Positions 1 to 9,010 of a DNA stretch of 64,000 bases are shown here, piece after piece. The DNA is from JACQFV01 sp964593585 (lineage in GTDB: Bacteria > Zixibacteria > MSB-5A5 > WJJR01), in the NCBI GenBank assembly GCA_964593585.1, contig CAZQIZ010000013.1, positions 9,442 to 73,441 of the forward strand, written 5' to 3'. The translations under genes were made by a program, and so were the position numbers. Below the pieces are notes generated by a model. The model worked only from the letters and a program-made list of their open reading frames with translations. It was not told the DNA's origin and ran no database searches. Every line of letters begins with the position of its first letter. Position 1 is the first letter of the stretch.

Positions 1-2347
1 GGGCGTAGCGCATCACTTCCGCGACATTGGCCACCGGGATGAAAGTCACCTTCTCCTTCACTTCCGACGGGATTTCCGTCAGGTCCTTCTCGTTGTCCTT
101 CGGAATCAGGATTGTCGTAATCCCGGATCGGTAGGCGGCCAGCGACTTTTCCTTCAGGCCGCCGATCGGCTCGACCAGCCCTCTTAATGTGATTTCGCCG
201 GTCATCGACAGCCGCGGCCGGACCGGCCGTTCGGTGAACATCGAGGCAATCGCCGTGGCCATGGTGATCCCGGCCGAGGGGCCATCCTTGGGGGTGGCGG
301 CCGAGGGCACATGGACATGGACGTCGTATTCCTCGAAGGTCTTCGGGTCGATGCCCAAAAGCTTGTGGTTTGAGCGCACCCAGGAAAACGCGGTCTGCAC
401 CGACTCGCGCATGACCTCGCCGAGATGGCCGGTGTAGGTCAGGTTCTTCTTGCCGGGCATCTTGGTGGCTTCGACCCAGATGATGTCGCCGCCGGCCGAG
501 GTCCAGGCCAGTCCCGGAACCACCCCGATCTGGCCGGTGCGCGAGACAAACTCGGGGATGTACTTCACCGGCCCGAGGTAGCTGGGCAGATCCTTGCCGT
601 GGACGGTGGTCTTGCCGCGTTTGCCGGTGGCCACCTTGCGCGCCACCTTGCGGCAGACCGTGGCGATCTCGCGGTTGAGATTGCGCACCCCCGACTCGCG
701 GGTGTAGTCGCGCAGAATGCGCGCCAGCGCCTCGTCGGTGATCGACAGGTGCGAGGCCTTGAGGCCATGGTTCTCGCGCTCGCGCGCCAGCAGGTAGCGT
801 TTGGCGATCTGGATCTTTTCCAGATCGGTGTACCCCGGCATCTCGATGACTTCCATGCGGTCGCGCAGAACCGACGGGATCGGATAGAGCAGATTGGCGG
901 TGGTGATGAACATCACTGACGACAAATCGAAGCCGACGTCGAGGTAGTGATCCGAGAACATGTTGTTCTGTTCCGGATCGAGGACTTCCAACAGGGCCGA
1001 GGCCGGGTCGCCGCGGAAATCGGCGCCGAGCTTGTCGATCTCGTCGAGCATGAAGACCGGGTTCTTCGATCCGGCGCGTCGCAGCCCCTGAATGATTCGT
1101 CCGGGCAGCGCGCCAATGTAAGTGCGGCGGTGTCCGCGGATCTCGGCCTCATCGCGCATGCCGCCCAGCGAGACACGCTCGAACTTGCGGCCCATGGCGC
1201 GCGCGATCGAGCGCCCCAGCGAAGTCTTGCCGACCCCGGGCGGGCCGACGAAGCAGAGGATCGGACCCTTCACCGAGTCCTTCAGCTTGCGCACCGCGAG
1301 GAATTCGAGGATGCGATCCTTGACCTTCTCGAGGCCGTAATGGTCTTCGTCGAGGACGGTCTGCGCGTGCTTGATCTCGAGATTGTCGTCGGTTCGCTTG
1401 TCCCACGGCAGCGAGACCAGCCAGTCGATGTAGGTGCGGGTGACGGTGTATTCGGCCGAGGCGGTGTTCATGCGTTCGAGGCGCTCGAGTTCCTTTTCGG
1501 CCGCCTCGCGTGCCTGGTCGGTCATGCGCGCGTCGATGATCTTCTGACGGAATTCCTCGACATCGCGCGCGTGATCGTCCTGCTCGCCCAGCTCCTTCTG
1601 GATCGCCTTCAACTGCTCGCGCAGGATGTATTCCTTCTGCATCTTCCCCATCTCGGAGGCGGCCTGCGACTGGATCTTGCGCGACAGTTCGAGGACCTCG
1701 ATTTCCTTGTTGAGATGGGCGGTGACCTTTTCGAGGCGCGGCAGGATGGCCAGCGTTTCGAGTACTTCCTGCTTCTGCGCGGTGTTGATGTTAATGTTGG
1801 CGGCGATCAGATCGGCGAGCTTCCCCGGCTCCTCGGTATTCATCGCCGTGACCTGCAGCTCCTCCGACAGGTTGGGCGACAGATCGACCGCCTTTTTCAC
1901 CAGCTCGACGGTGTTGCGCATGGCGGCCTCGATCGGCACGCCGCGGCTGGTGTCGTCGTCGTGGGTGACGATGCGCGCGACGATAAACGGCGACTCGCGC
2001 ACCACCTCGGTGATCGAAAACCGCGTCATCCCCTGCACCAGGCAGCGCACCGAGCCGTCGGGGAAACGCAGCATCTTCAGGATCGAACCGACCGTGCCGA
2101 AGCGATAGAGCCCATCGACATCGGGATCATTCTGATCGGGATTGCGCTGCGCCATCAGGCCGATGAGACGGCCGCGCATCAGGGTCTGGTCGATGAGACG
2201 GGCGTATTTCTGTTCGGTGATCAGAAGCGGCGAAACCATGCCGGGAAAGACCACCGTGCCCTTGGTGGGCAGAATCGGCAGTTGATCGAGTTCGGCGGTG
2301 GGCACGCCGCCATTCTTAGGTGGTGCTTCGGTGGCGATAATGGCCAT
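1..2347 (-). CDS. lon: ATP-dependent protease Lon, 3' end cut by window
   Basis: Lon is a cytoplasmic AAA+ serine protease that unfolds and degrades damaged and regulatory proteins. Translating the minus strand from the ATG at 2347 gives about 782 residues open to the window edge, so only a few C-terminal residues are missing. The order is the N-terminal LON substrate-binding domain (about residues 20-220), a coiled-coil linker, an AAA+ module with Walker A GPPGVGKTS near residue 368 and Walker B MLDEIDK near 430, then the protease domain. The catalytic serine is in PKDGPSAGITM (near 690) and the lysine in GGLKEKSLAAYRSG (near 733). GAGGGA sits 8 nt before the ATG. It follows the TPR membrane gene on the same strand after a 121-nt gap that holds its own promoter-like palindrome. 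Family assignment is certain. Confidence 0.97.
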   Translation of the reverse strand, partial: MAIIATEAPPKNGGVPTAELDQLPILPTKGTVVFPGMVSPLLITEQKYARLIDQTLMRGRLIGLMAQRNPDQNDPDVDGLYRFGTVGSILKMLRFPDGSVRCLVQGMTRFSITEVVRESPFIVARIVTHDDDTSRGVPIEAAMRNTVELVKKAVDLSPNLSEELQVTAMNTEEPGKLADLIAANININTAQKQEVLETLAILPRLEKVTAHLNKEIEVLELSRKIQSQAASEMGKMQKEYILREQLKAIQKELGEQDDHARDVEEFRQKIIDARMTDQAREAAEKELERLERMNTASAEYTVTRTYIDWLVSLPWDKRTDDNLEIKHAQTVLDEDHYGLEKVKDRILEFLAVRKLKDSVKGPILCFVGPPGVGKTSLGRSIARAMGRKFERVSLGGMRDEAEIRGHRRTYIGALPGRIIQGLRRAGSKNPVFMLDEIDKLGADFRGDPASALLEVLDPEQNNMFSDHYLDVGFDLSSVMFITTANLLYPIPSVLRDRMEVIEMPGYTDLEKIQIAKRYLLARERENHGLKASHLSITDEALARILRDYTRESGVRNLNREIATVCRKVARKVATGKRGKTTVHGKDLPSYLGPVKYIPEFVSRTGQIGVVPGLAWTSAGGDIIWVEATKMPGKKNLTYTGHLGEVMRESVQTAFSWVRSNHKLLGIDPKTFEEYDVHVHVPSAATPKDGPSAGITMATAIASMFTERPVRPRLSMTGEITLRGLVEPIGGLKEKSLAAYRSGITTILIPKDNEKDLTEIPSEVKEKVTFIPVANVAEVMRYA

Positions 2348-2393
2348 GGATTTGTCCCTCGCAAGCGCCGGCCGTCGTCCCCGCCGTGGCGGG

Positions 2394-2434
2394 GTCCGCA
2401 TATACATTATATGTCGGACTGGCCGGTCTGTGCG
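2394..2434 (-). promoter_or_regulatory. Candidate lon promoter with overlapping palindrome
   Basis: On the minus strand a perfect TATAAT lies at 2411-2406, about 60 nt before the lon ATG. It is embedded in an inverted repeat, CATATA-CAT-TATATG at 2399-2413, extended by GTCCG/CGGAC at 2394-2398 and 2415-2419. The -35 position (2434-2429, CGCACA) is only a half match. A palindrome over the -10 box suggests repressor control. It matches neither CIRCE nor HAIR, the usual heat-shock operators. Confidence 0.45.
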
Positions 2435-2468
2435 TTTAACAACCGGGCGGACGGCGGGTTCCCCCGCC

Positions 2469-4490
2469 TCAGGGCAATGTGTCAGACATCCGGCTGAGGG
2501 AATCAAGCAGCATCTGCGCCGCCGGATGGCGGTCGCCGGGAGCGGTCAGCGCCTGGTAGCGGTCCAGGCACCGTCGCGCGTCATCCAACTTGCCGCCGTT
2601 GATCGCCACCCGGGCGGCATTCAGCCAGGCCACCGGCGCTTCGGGTGTCAGGCGCAAGGCCTGCGTGATGGCGGACTCGGCTTCCGATTGCTGATTCAAC
2701 TCCAAGGCGCAGACGGCGATGGCGTTGAGGATGCCGGCATCGTTCGAGTTCAATTGCGCGGCGCGACGCAGAACCGGCAACGCCTCGGCCGATTTGCCGG
2801 AGGCCAAAAGCGCGGTGCCATAACGGTAGATGTAGGTTGGATTGGCGGCATCCAAACGCGCCGCCGTCTCGGCGTGCGGCAACGCCTCGGCATGCTGCCC
2901 GATGTCGCCGTAGGTCAGAGAGAGTCCATAGTGGGCGGCGGCGTTGGCGGAGTCGCGCTCGAGCACGGTGTTGTACCAATGAATCGCCTCGGTGTAGCGA
3001 CGCAGGTTATAGTAGGCGGCGGCAATGTTGAGACGGTAGCGGGTGTTCTCGCTGACGGCCAGCGCGGAGCGGTAGTGACGCAATGCGCCTTCGTAGTCGT
3101 CGGCACGACGGTAATGCTGCGCGAGGATCTCGTGGCCATAGTCGGAGCGTGAATCATCCAGCTCCAACAGTGCCTCAAACCGGCGCAGTTCGGCGTTGCC
3201 GTCGGCGGAATACGAGAGCCACAGCGACGCCGAGAGGATCGCGATCACCATGGCGCTGTGACGCAAGGGGCCGGACAGGCGGTTCAATGCCAACGCGATT
3301 CCCGCCAGCGCCGGCGCGCAGAGAAGCGCATACAGGTCCCAGTCGCGCGCCCAGCCCAGTTTCGGATCGATCACGAATCCGGCCAGGATCGGCAACCCGG
3401 CGGCAAGCAGCCAGAAACCGAGCGCGCTTGTGGATGGACGCGTCGCGCGTTGCAGCGCCGCGCCGCCGTGGCGCAGGAGCCAAGCCGCGCCAATCACCAG
3501 AAACGCCGGCGTCAAGAGAAGCCAGGCGTTGAGCGTGTCGAGCAGATGCGCGGTGGAAAACAGCCCATACTCATGCGGTGGTTTGGAGACCAGGGTCATG
3601 AAGAAGTGTCCGCCGGAGACGCCGGTCAATTCGACCTGAAACCAATAGAACGCGCCGATCACTCCGCCGCCGAATAGCAGCGCGAGCGCCGCAAACATCC
3701 AAGCGGCGCGTTGCCTCCAGCGGATTGTCCCCGTTTCGTCGCGCAGCAAGACCCACAAGGTCGCCGGAATCAGCAGGACTGCGGTCACATGCGAGAGCAC
3801 GGCGAGGATCCAGAGCGCGATCACCCAGCCGGCGTCGAGACGGTGATGCCAATCCCCCCATGCGGCCAAGGTCCAGGCGACGAAGAAGACAAACGCCGGT
3901 GTATAGGTTTCGATGTAGCCGGCGAACAGACGCACCGCGCCGAAACTCAGAAGCCAGAAGATGACACCGTGTTGTCCCTCGCCGAGGGCGCGCGGAATCA
4001 ACAGCCACAGCAGCGCGACGAAGCCGATGGCGGAGAGGATCGAAACCAGACGCAACGCGTCGTAGCCGTCCAGACCCCACGACGTCGGCAGGAAACGCAC
4101 CATCGCGCCGGCCACCGCCGTCGGCAGGGTCTCCGACGGCAACGCCGGGATCGCCTTCATCGCATCCATCGCGCGCAGGGTGCCATCGCCGAGAAACGCT
4201 TCCTCGGCGCGCAAAAGCCAGGCGCCGGCGGCGGTGAGGATCAAGACGGCGGCAAGTGGGATATTGGATTCGCCGACCGATGGTCGGGCAATGGCCACAA
4301 AGGCGATGCCCGCCAGCAACAGGATGAAGAAACCGATGCGGATTTCCGAGGCGGCAAAGGCCAGCAGGTTGACACCCCACCAGCGCTCATCGGGCGCCGA
4401 ACTGGCCAGGAGCATGATGACACCCCAGACGACCAGCGCCACCAAGGCGGCGCGGCGATCACGGGCGAAATCGGAGATGGCGCCGGACAT
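2469..4490 (-). CDS. Polytopic membrane protein with C-terminal TPR repeats
   Basis: The 673-residue protein has about 420 N-terminal residues of alternating hydrophobic helices and short charged loops, roughly ten or more membrane spans. A tail of about 240 residues carries at least four to five tetratricopeptide repeats, for example NAAAHYGLSLTYGDIGQHAE. The layout resembles bacterial membrane proteins that couple a GT-C-like polytopic domain to TPRs, but no catalytic motif of a glycosyltransferase can be named with confidence. The TPR part probably binds partner proteins. It ends 121 nt before lon and begins 20 nt after ychF, so it is probably co-transcribed with ychF and the small gene upstream. 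Function unknown. Confidence 0.8.
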   Translation of the reverse strand: MSGAISDFARDRRAALVALVVWGVIMLLASSAPDERWWGVNLLAFAASEIRIGFFILLLAGIAFVAIARPSVGESNIPLAAVLILTAAGAWLLRAEEAFLGDGTLRAMDAMKAIPALPSETLPTAVAGAMVRFLPTSWGLDGYDALRLVSILSAIGFVALLWLLIPRALGEGQHGVIFWLLSFGAVRLFAGYIETYTPAFVFFVAWTLAAWGDWHHRLDAGWVIALWILAVLSHVTAVLLIPATLWVLLRDETGTIRWRQRAAWMFAALALLFGGGVIGAFYWFQVELTGVSGGHFFMTLVSKPPHEYGLFSTAHLLDTLNAWLLLTPAFLVIGAAWLLRHGGAALQRATRPSTSALGFWLLAAGLPILAGFVIDPKLGWARDWDLYALLCAPALAGIALALNRLSGPLRHSAMVIAILSASLWLSYSADGNAELRRFEALLELDDSRSDYGHEILAQHYRRADDYEGALRHYRSALAVSENTRYRLNIAAAYYNLRRYTEAIHWYNTVLERDSANAAAHYGLSLTYGDIGQHAEALPHAETAARLDAANPTYIYRYGTALLASGKSAEALPVLRRAAQLNSNDAGILNAIAVCALELNQQSEAESAITQALRLTPEAPVAWLNAARVAINGGKLDDARRCLDRYQALTAPGDRHPAAQMLLDSLSRMSDTLP

Positions 4491-4510
4491 CGGGATCGAT
4501 CAGCGGAAGT

Positions 4511-5560
4511 TCAGACGTTGAATCGGAAGAGGATGTAGTCGCCATCGACCACGACATACTCCTTGCCTTCCAGGCGCGACTTCCCCGCCTTCTTCGCCGC
4601 GGCCAGCGAGCCGAGCGCGAGCAGATCGTCGACCGGGGTCACTTCGGCGCGAATGAAGCCCTGCTCAAAGTCGGAGTGGATGACGCCGGCCGCCTCGGGC
4701 GCAGTGGCGCCGCGACGCACCGTCCAGGCGTGCACGTCCTTCTCCGACCCGCCGGTGAAGAATGTGATGAGGCCCAACAGTGAATAACAGGCGGCGATCA
4801 TACCATCGAGCGCCGAGACCGAGAGTTGATAGTCGGACATGAAGGCGGCGCGGTCGGCGGGATCGAGGGTGGCGAGCTCGGCTTCGAGTTTGCCGCGGAT
4901 GATGTGCACCGCCGCATGCGGCCCAAGCTGAAGCGCGGCGGCCCACTCCTCGGCGCTTTTCGCCGAGCCATCGTCGCCGGCGTTGATCAGCGCCATCACC
5001 GGCATGCCGGAGACAAAGCCGTAGCCGCGGATGAGCTTCTTCTCGACGGCGGAGACGGGCACCAGGCGAATCGGCTGCCCCTCCTCCAGCGCCTTCTGGC
5101 AGCGCAACAGCGTATCGTATTCGAGCTTGTTGTCCATCCGTCCTGATTCGATTTCCTTGGCCAGACGCGTCATTCGCTTTTCGACCACGGCCAGATCGGC
5201 GAGGATCAGCTCGTCGGCGATTGTGTGCCAATCCTTCACCGGGTCGGCCTTGTCGCCGAAATCGCGCAGCACGACCACCAGCATGTCGAGGTCGCGGATC
5301 GCCGGCGGCAACAACTGCACTTCGCTGGCGTCGCCGGTGAGCGCCGGGAAATCGATGTACTCAATCTCGGCGCTGACCTTCTTCGGCGGCTGGAAGAGGG
5401 CAAAGAGGCGGTCAAGCCGCTCGTCGGGCACCTTGACCATGATGCGACGAACTTCCTCGCGCCCGAGGTAGGCGTCGACATCGGCGTTGGCGCCGGCGAC
5501 GGCGTTGTAGATGGTCGTCTTGCCCGACTTGCTGTGTCCAATGATGCCGACTTTGAGCAT
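4511..5560 (-). CDS. ychF: YchF/OLA1-type P-loop ATPase/GTPase (divergent)
   Basis: YchF proteins are cytoplasmic Obg-related P-loop NTPases that bind ribosomes and act in stress responses. This 349-residue protein has a P-loop GHSKSGKTT near residue 8 and a switch-II-like region IDFPALTG. Its C-terminal TGS-type tail closely fits the family: TFFTGGSEKDVHAWTVRRG, then AAGVIHSDFEQGFIRAEV and a final DYILFRFNV. The P-loop differs from the usual GLPNVGKST, and the NxxE/NKxD-type specificity motif is not recognisable; LINAGDD stands in its place. The protein is slightly shorter than typical YchF (about 363 residues). It overlaps nothing and starts 7 nt after the small upstream gene. The family call is firm; nucleotide preference is uncertain. 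Confidence 0.85.
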   Translation of the reverse strand: MLKVGIIGHSKSGKTTIYNAVAGANADVDAYLGREEVRRIMVKVPDERLDRLFALFQPPKKVSAEIEYIDFPALTGDASEVQLLPPAIRDLDMLVVVLRDFGDKADPVKDWHTIADELILADLAVVEKRMTRLAKEIESGRMDNKLEYDTLLRCQKALEEGQPIRLVPVSAVEKKLIRGYGFVSGMPVMALINAGDDGSAKSAEEWAAALQLGPHAAVHIIRGKLEAELATLDPADRAAFMSDYQLSVSALDGMIAACYSLLGLITFFTGGSEKDVHAWTVRRGATAPEAAGVIHSDFEQGFIRAEVTPVDDLLALGSLAAAKKAGKSRLEGKEYVVVDGDYILFRFNV

Positions 5561-5567
5561 GGTGTCC

Positions 5568-5972
5568 TTACGGGGTCTTTTCCTCGGCGGTGGGATAGAA
5601 GCGTCGCGCAGGGATGGTCGGGTCGATGTTGTAGATTTTGCACTGCCTTTGAATCACCGCCAAGTGCCCCAGCCCCGCCTCGAGGGCGCGGCGCAGGGTG
5701 CGGCGGACCTGCTCGGAGATATTCCCCAGTTTGTACCGTTCCTTGATGGTGATCAACGCCAGCACTTCCGGGTCTTCGTGCAGGCCGCCGGGGGTGGCCT
5801 TGGGTTGGAAGCCCATCTGCTTCTGCGAGGCGACAATCTGCGCGGTGAACTCGTCGATGGCGCGCGAAACCTTCAGTTTCTTGGCCGCCAATTCGCCCAG
5901 ATCCTGCAGGATGGTCATCTGTTCGTCGGTCAGACCGGCGATCACCTCATCAGTGAGTTGGACATTCTCCAT
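5568..5972 (-). CDS. Conserved hypothetical protein, 134 aa
   Basis: A small soluble, charged protein of 134 residues. The frame stays open upstream, but the ATG at 5972 is preferred because AAGGGAG precedes it by 7 nt and the residues encoded before it look non-coding. It is largely helical, with a heptad-like LGELAAKKLKVSRAIDEFT stretch, and has no signal peptide or recognisable motif. It lies 7 nt before ychF and is probably translated from the same mRNA. I do not recognise the family. The tight coupling suggests a role connected with YchF or translation, but that is inference only. Confidence 0.65.
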   Translation of the reverse strand: MENVQLTDEVIAGLTDEQMTILQDLGELAAKKLKVSRAIDEFTAQIVASQKQMGFQPKATPGGLHEDPEVLALITIKERYKLGNISEQVRRTLRRALEAGLGHLAVIQRQCKIYNIDPTIPARRFYPTAEEKTP

Positions 5973-6112
5973 GGCGTGCTCCCTTCGGCTCCGACGTGCC
6001 CCGTCAAGATACGCCAGCGCCGCAGTCGAATCCAACGCGGCCGTGAGATTTTTCGGGCGTTGGCGCGGCGATTGACGGTTGCGAAGCGACGCCGGGGCGC
6101 CATCTTTCCGGC

Positions 6113-7450
6113 ATGTCGATTCTGGAGCGCGCCGCCGAGGGATTGACCCGCTGGTCGATCCGCTGGATCCCCAACTCGTTTATCATCGCCTGCCTGCTGA
6201 CGCTGATCGTCCTGGGGGCGGCCATGACGCTGACGGGCGCGTCGCTGTCCGCCTGCATTGGTTTCTGGGGCGACGGTTTCTGGTCGCTACTGTCGTTCGG
6301 CATGCAGATGTGCCTGGTGGTGTTCACCGGGTATGTGGTGGCGGTCTCCCCGCCGGTGCGTCGGCTGCTGCGGATGGTGGCGCGGATTCCCCGCGGTCCG
6401 AAATCGGCGATCGCGGCGATGACGGTGATCTCGCTTTTGCTGTCCTGGTTTCACTGGGGGCTGTCGATCGTCGGCGCGGCGTTGATGGTGCGTTTCATCG
6501 CCGCCGAGCGCCGCGATGTCGACTATCGCCTGCTGGTGGCCTGCGCCTATCTGGGCATGGGCTGCACCTGGCACGCCGGGTTGTCCGCGTCGGCGTCGCT
6601 TCTGGTCGCCACCCCGGGGCATTTTCTCGAACAGCAGATGGGGCTCATCCCGGTCGGCGAGACCATCTTCTCACCGTTCAACCTGATCCTGGTGGCGGCG
6701 GTTTTTCTGTTTCTGACGCTGTTTACCCCGCTTCTGCATCCCCGTCGGGAGAAGACTAACGCGATCGATCCGCAACTGCTGGCCGGTTTCGAGGACTTCG
6801 AAACACAGGCGCGTCCGCAGGCACCCACGCCCTCGGAGCGGCTGGAGCATTCCTATCTGATGAACGCGATCTTCGGACTGCTCGGGTTGGCTTGGGTGAT
6901 CGGGCATTTCATCATCCGCCGCGGCGCGCTGACGCTCGATGCCTTCAACTTCACCGCGCTGTTTGTCGGGATTCTGCTGCATCCAAGCACCGCCTCATTC
7001 CTGCGCGCGGCCGCCGAAGGCGGCAAACTGCTCTGGGGGATTGTGGTGCAGTTTCCCTTCTATGCCGGCATGTACGGCATCATCAAATCCTCCGGGCTGA
7101 CCGAGACATTGGCCAACGTGCTGGTCGCGGTGGCCAGCGAGCAAACCTATCCGGCCATCGTCTATTGGTACTCGGGGATCGTGAATTACTTCGTCCCGTC
7201 GGGGGGCTCGAAGTGGGCGATCGAGGCGCCCTATATCATGGAGGCGGCCAAGACGCTGCATGTGGCGGCGCCCAAGGCGGTGGTCGCCTATGCCTGGGGC
7301 GACATGGCCACCGATCTGATCCAGCCCTTCTGGGCCCTGCCGCTCCTGTCGGTTGCCAAGCTCGACTTCAAGGACATCATGGGGTATGAGATCATCATCT
7401 TCTGCGCCTACGCGTTGATCGTGACCTGCGCCTTCCTGTTTTTCATTTGA
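6113..7450 (+). CDS. atoE: Short-chain fatty acid transporter, AtoE family
   Basis: AtoE-family permeases move short-chain fatty acids across the inner membrane. The 445-residue protein has about ten to twelve hydrophobic spans. Family hallmarks are the N-terminal LTRWSIRWIPNSFIIACLLT, the LSWFHWGLSIVGAALMVR segment, YLGMGCTWHAGLSASA, and the C-terminal FVPSGGSKWAIEAPYI followed by DMATDLIQPFWALP. Length matches the family (about 440-460). No strong Shine-Dalgarno precedes the ATG. It is divergent from the ychF group, and no atoDAB catabolic genes are nearby, so substrate use is inferred from family only. Confidence 0.9.
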   Translation: MSILERAAEGLTRWSIRWIPNSFIIACLLTLIVLGAAMTLTGASLSACIGFWGDGFWSLLSFGMQMCLVVFTGYVVAVSPPVRRLLRMVARIPRGPKSAIAAMTVISLLLSWFHWGLSIVGAALMVRFIAAERRDVDYRLLVACAYLGMGCTWHAGLSASASLLVATPGHFLEQQMGLIPVGETIFSPFNLILVAAVFLFLTLFTPLLHPRREKTNAIDPQLLAGFEDFETQARPQAPTPSERLEHSYLMNAIFGLLGLAWVIGHFIIRRGALTLDAFNFTALFVGILLHPSTASFLRAAAEGGKLLWGIVVQFPFYAGMYGIIKSSGLTETLANVLVAVASEQTYPAIVYWYSGIVNYFVPSGGSKWAIEAPYIMEAAKTLHVAAPKAVVAYAWGDMATDLIQPFWALPLLSVAKLDFKDIMGYEIIIFCAYALIVTCAFLFFI

Positions 7451-7509
7451 GTGTCAGCCGCACACGCAGCCGCCGCTGATTTCCGGCCGTAAATGCGTAT
7501 CATAGACGT

Positions 7510-8256
7510 ATGCGACGCGGTCCATCCCGTGATCCCGCCGACCAGCGGGGGCAACACACCGGCACCTCGCTCCTGCATCCGGGGCCGGATGTCGTGCCGC
7601 TGAAGAAAGACTGGGTGGCGCGCACGGTTCTGCTGCTGGCGCTGGCGCTCCTGGCGCTGTCGGCGTTCGGCGTCTGGCTGCGGTTTCGTCCGGTGCCCTA
7701 TGAGACCAGTCGCTGGCTGCGTTCGAGCAGTTTTGACCGCGGACGGATGCTCTCCTCGCTTCTGGGCCAGACCGACTTTGTCGGGTTCCCGCGTGTCGAT
7801 GTCGAGCACTACATTGGCCCGGCCGATTACGATGAACGTCAGATCTGGTATGACCTCGGCCCGGCCGACACTGGCGCGACACGGGAAGCGCGCGCCGCGG
7901 TCGGCGATCCATCGCGGCTGTATGCCGTCTTCCGACATGATCCGGTCGGGGGCGTGATCGAACTCAACTACAGCTATCGCCGTCCCACCTTGGGCTCGGC
8001 GCCGTTTGATTCGACCGTCTGGTTTGGCGAAGACCGGGCGGCGCGACGTTCGATGTTTACCCGCACGCTCGCGCGGTTGCGCGGCATGGGGTTTTCGGTC
8101 GATGCGATCGAGTCGCTTCTGGGTCCGCCCGATGGGGCCCGTGTACGCGGACACTACCAAGTGGGACTGGGTGGGGCACTGATCGGCTCGCAAAAGGCGC
8201 TGGTTCTCGATTATGATGCCAGCGACCGCGTGGTGACATCGGCAGTCATCGATTAA
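7510..8256 (+). CDS. Membrane-anchored hypothetical protein
   Basis: A 248-residue protein with one hydrophobic segment (residues about 39-57, TVLLLALALLALSAFGVWL) and a soluble remainder, so it is probably a signal-anchored extracytoplasmic protein. The end, SLLGPPDG...VLDYDASDRVVTSAVID, has the pattern of SmpA/BamE-like small folds (LLG-P-D then a short strand pair), but this is weak. The ATG at 7510 has no Shine-Dalgarno; a TATCAT box 6 nt before it would fit a leaderless mRNA. An in-frame GTG at 7594 (starting MPLKKDW) would place the anchor at the N-terminus and is a serious alternative. No function assigned. Confidence 0.6.
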   Translation: MRRGPSRDPADQRGQHTGTSLLHPGPDVVPLKKDWVARTVLLLALALLALSAFGVWLRFRPVPYETSRWLRSSSFDRGRMLSSLLGQTDFVGFPRVDVEHYIGPADYDERQIWYDLGPADTGATREARAAVGDPSRLYAVFRHDPVGGVIELNYSYRRPTLGSAPFDSTVWFGEDRAARRSMFTRTLARLRGMGFSVDAIESLLGPPDGARVRGHYQVGLGGALIGSQKALVLDYDASDRVVTSAVID

Positions 8257-8375
8257 TATGCGCGTAGCACGGTAACCAACTATTAATCAGGTAGTTATCG
8301 AAAGTTCACGGATGCGCGAGGTGTCAGGGCGGCCACGTGCTTGTGGATTGTCCGTTCGGATTTGGCAGTTGCGAC

Positions 8376-8403
8376 TTGATCCGTGAGGAAAAAGGCCTAT
8401 CTT
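8376..8403 (+). promoter_or_regulatory. Candidate promoter of the rpmH-rnpA-yidD-yidC operon
   Basis: TTGATC (8376-8381) and TATCTT (8398-8403) are separated by 16 nt and lie 35 nt before the rpmH ATG. Each matches four of six consensus positions. The upstream 8257-8375 stretch is more AT-rich than its surroundings and holds no gene. Confidence 0.3.
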
Positions 8404-8437
8404 AGCAAGTCTTGGCTTTGCTTGATGAAAGGATCAG

Positions 8438-8587
8438 ATGAAGCGGACATTTCAACCATCGAATCGGAAGAAGCTCAACGACCACGGGTTCCGTAAGCGC
8501 ATGTCGACCCGCGATGGTCGCGAAGTTTTGAAGCGTCGTCGCGCCAAGGGCCGCAAGCGTTTGACCGTGCAAGCCTCCGGCAAGTAA
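8438..8587 (+). CDS. rpmH: 50S ribosomal protein L34
   Basis: A 49-residue, strongly basic protein beginning MKRTFQPSNRKKLNDHGFR and continuing with KRMSTRDGREVLKRRRAKGRKRL, the invariant L34 pattern. L34 is a structural protein of the large ribosomal subunit. The ATG follows an AAAGGATCAG ribosome-binding region. The stop codon TAA at 8585-8587 overlaps the rnpA start by one base, showing translational coupling. rpmH followed by rnpA is one of the most conserved gene pairs next to bacterial replication origins. Confidence 0.97.
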   Translation: MKRTFQPSNRKKLNDHGFRKRMSTRDGREVLKRRRAKGRKRLTVQASGK

Positions 8588-9009
8588 TGGTCGATCCATT
8601 GAACGCAGCGTTCCCCACCAGCGGCCACCCGTTTCGCTTCCCTCGTCAGTTTCGGCTGAAAAGCCCCCACACCATCCGCGCGATCATGCAGGATGGCGCG
8701 TCGCACCGGCGGCGGTGGGATGCTTTTCGTCTGATCTGGCCGTCGCGGAGCGGGGCAACGGTCGAGGTCGCGCCGCGTTTTGCCTTCGTCATTTCACGCG
8801 ACGCCGGTCCGGCGGTGGTGCGCAATCGCATCAAGCGCCGTCTGCGTGAGGCGGTGCGTCTGGCGAAATCCTCCTGGCCGGCTGCGCCGGTGCCGATCAT
8901 CCTGCGCATCAACAGCGATCGTGCCGCGCAACTTTCCTTCGCCGAATTGCAGTCACAGGTTCATCAGGCGCTGGCGGACGTCAAACGACATCTGCCCGGG
9001 AGCGACTGA
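8587..9009 (+). CDS. rnpA: Ribonuclease P protein component
   Basis: The protein subunit of RNase P, which works with the catalytic RNA to trim the 5' leader from pre-tRNA. The 140-residue sequence carries the signature RNRIKRRLREAVR, preceded by RFAFVISRDAGPAVV. An N-terminal extension of about 15-20 residues precedes the usual FRF..F/LK segment. The ATG shares its first A with the rpmH stop codon, so expression is coupled. yidD begins one base after its stop. Length is at the long end of the family (110-140). Confidence 0.95.
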   Translation: MVDPLNAAFPTSGHPFRFPRQFRLKSPHTIRAIMQDGASHRRRWDAFRLIWPSRSGATVEVAPRFAFVISRDAGPAVVRNRIKRRLREAVRLAKSSWPAAPVPIILRINSDRAAQLSFAELQSQVHQALADVKRHLPGSD

Positions 9010-9010
9010 G

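Noticed and set aside
947..2497. A 516-codon plus-strand open frame
   Set aside because: It lies antisense to lon, is arginine/aspartate-rich without domain sense, and arises from high GC at third positions.
8257..8437. Replication origin with DnaA boxes upstream of rpmH
   Set aside because: The region is AT-richer but no box closer than two mismatches to TTATCCACA is seen, and dnaA is absent.
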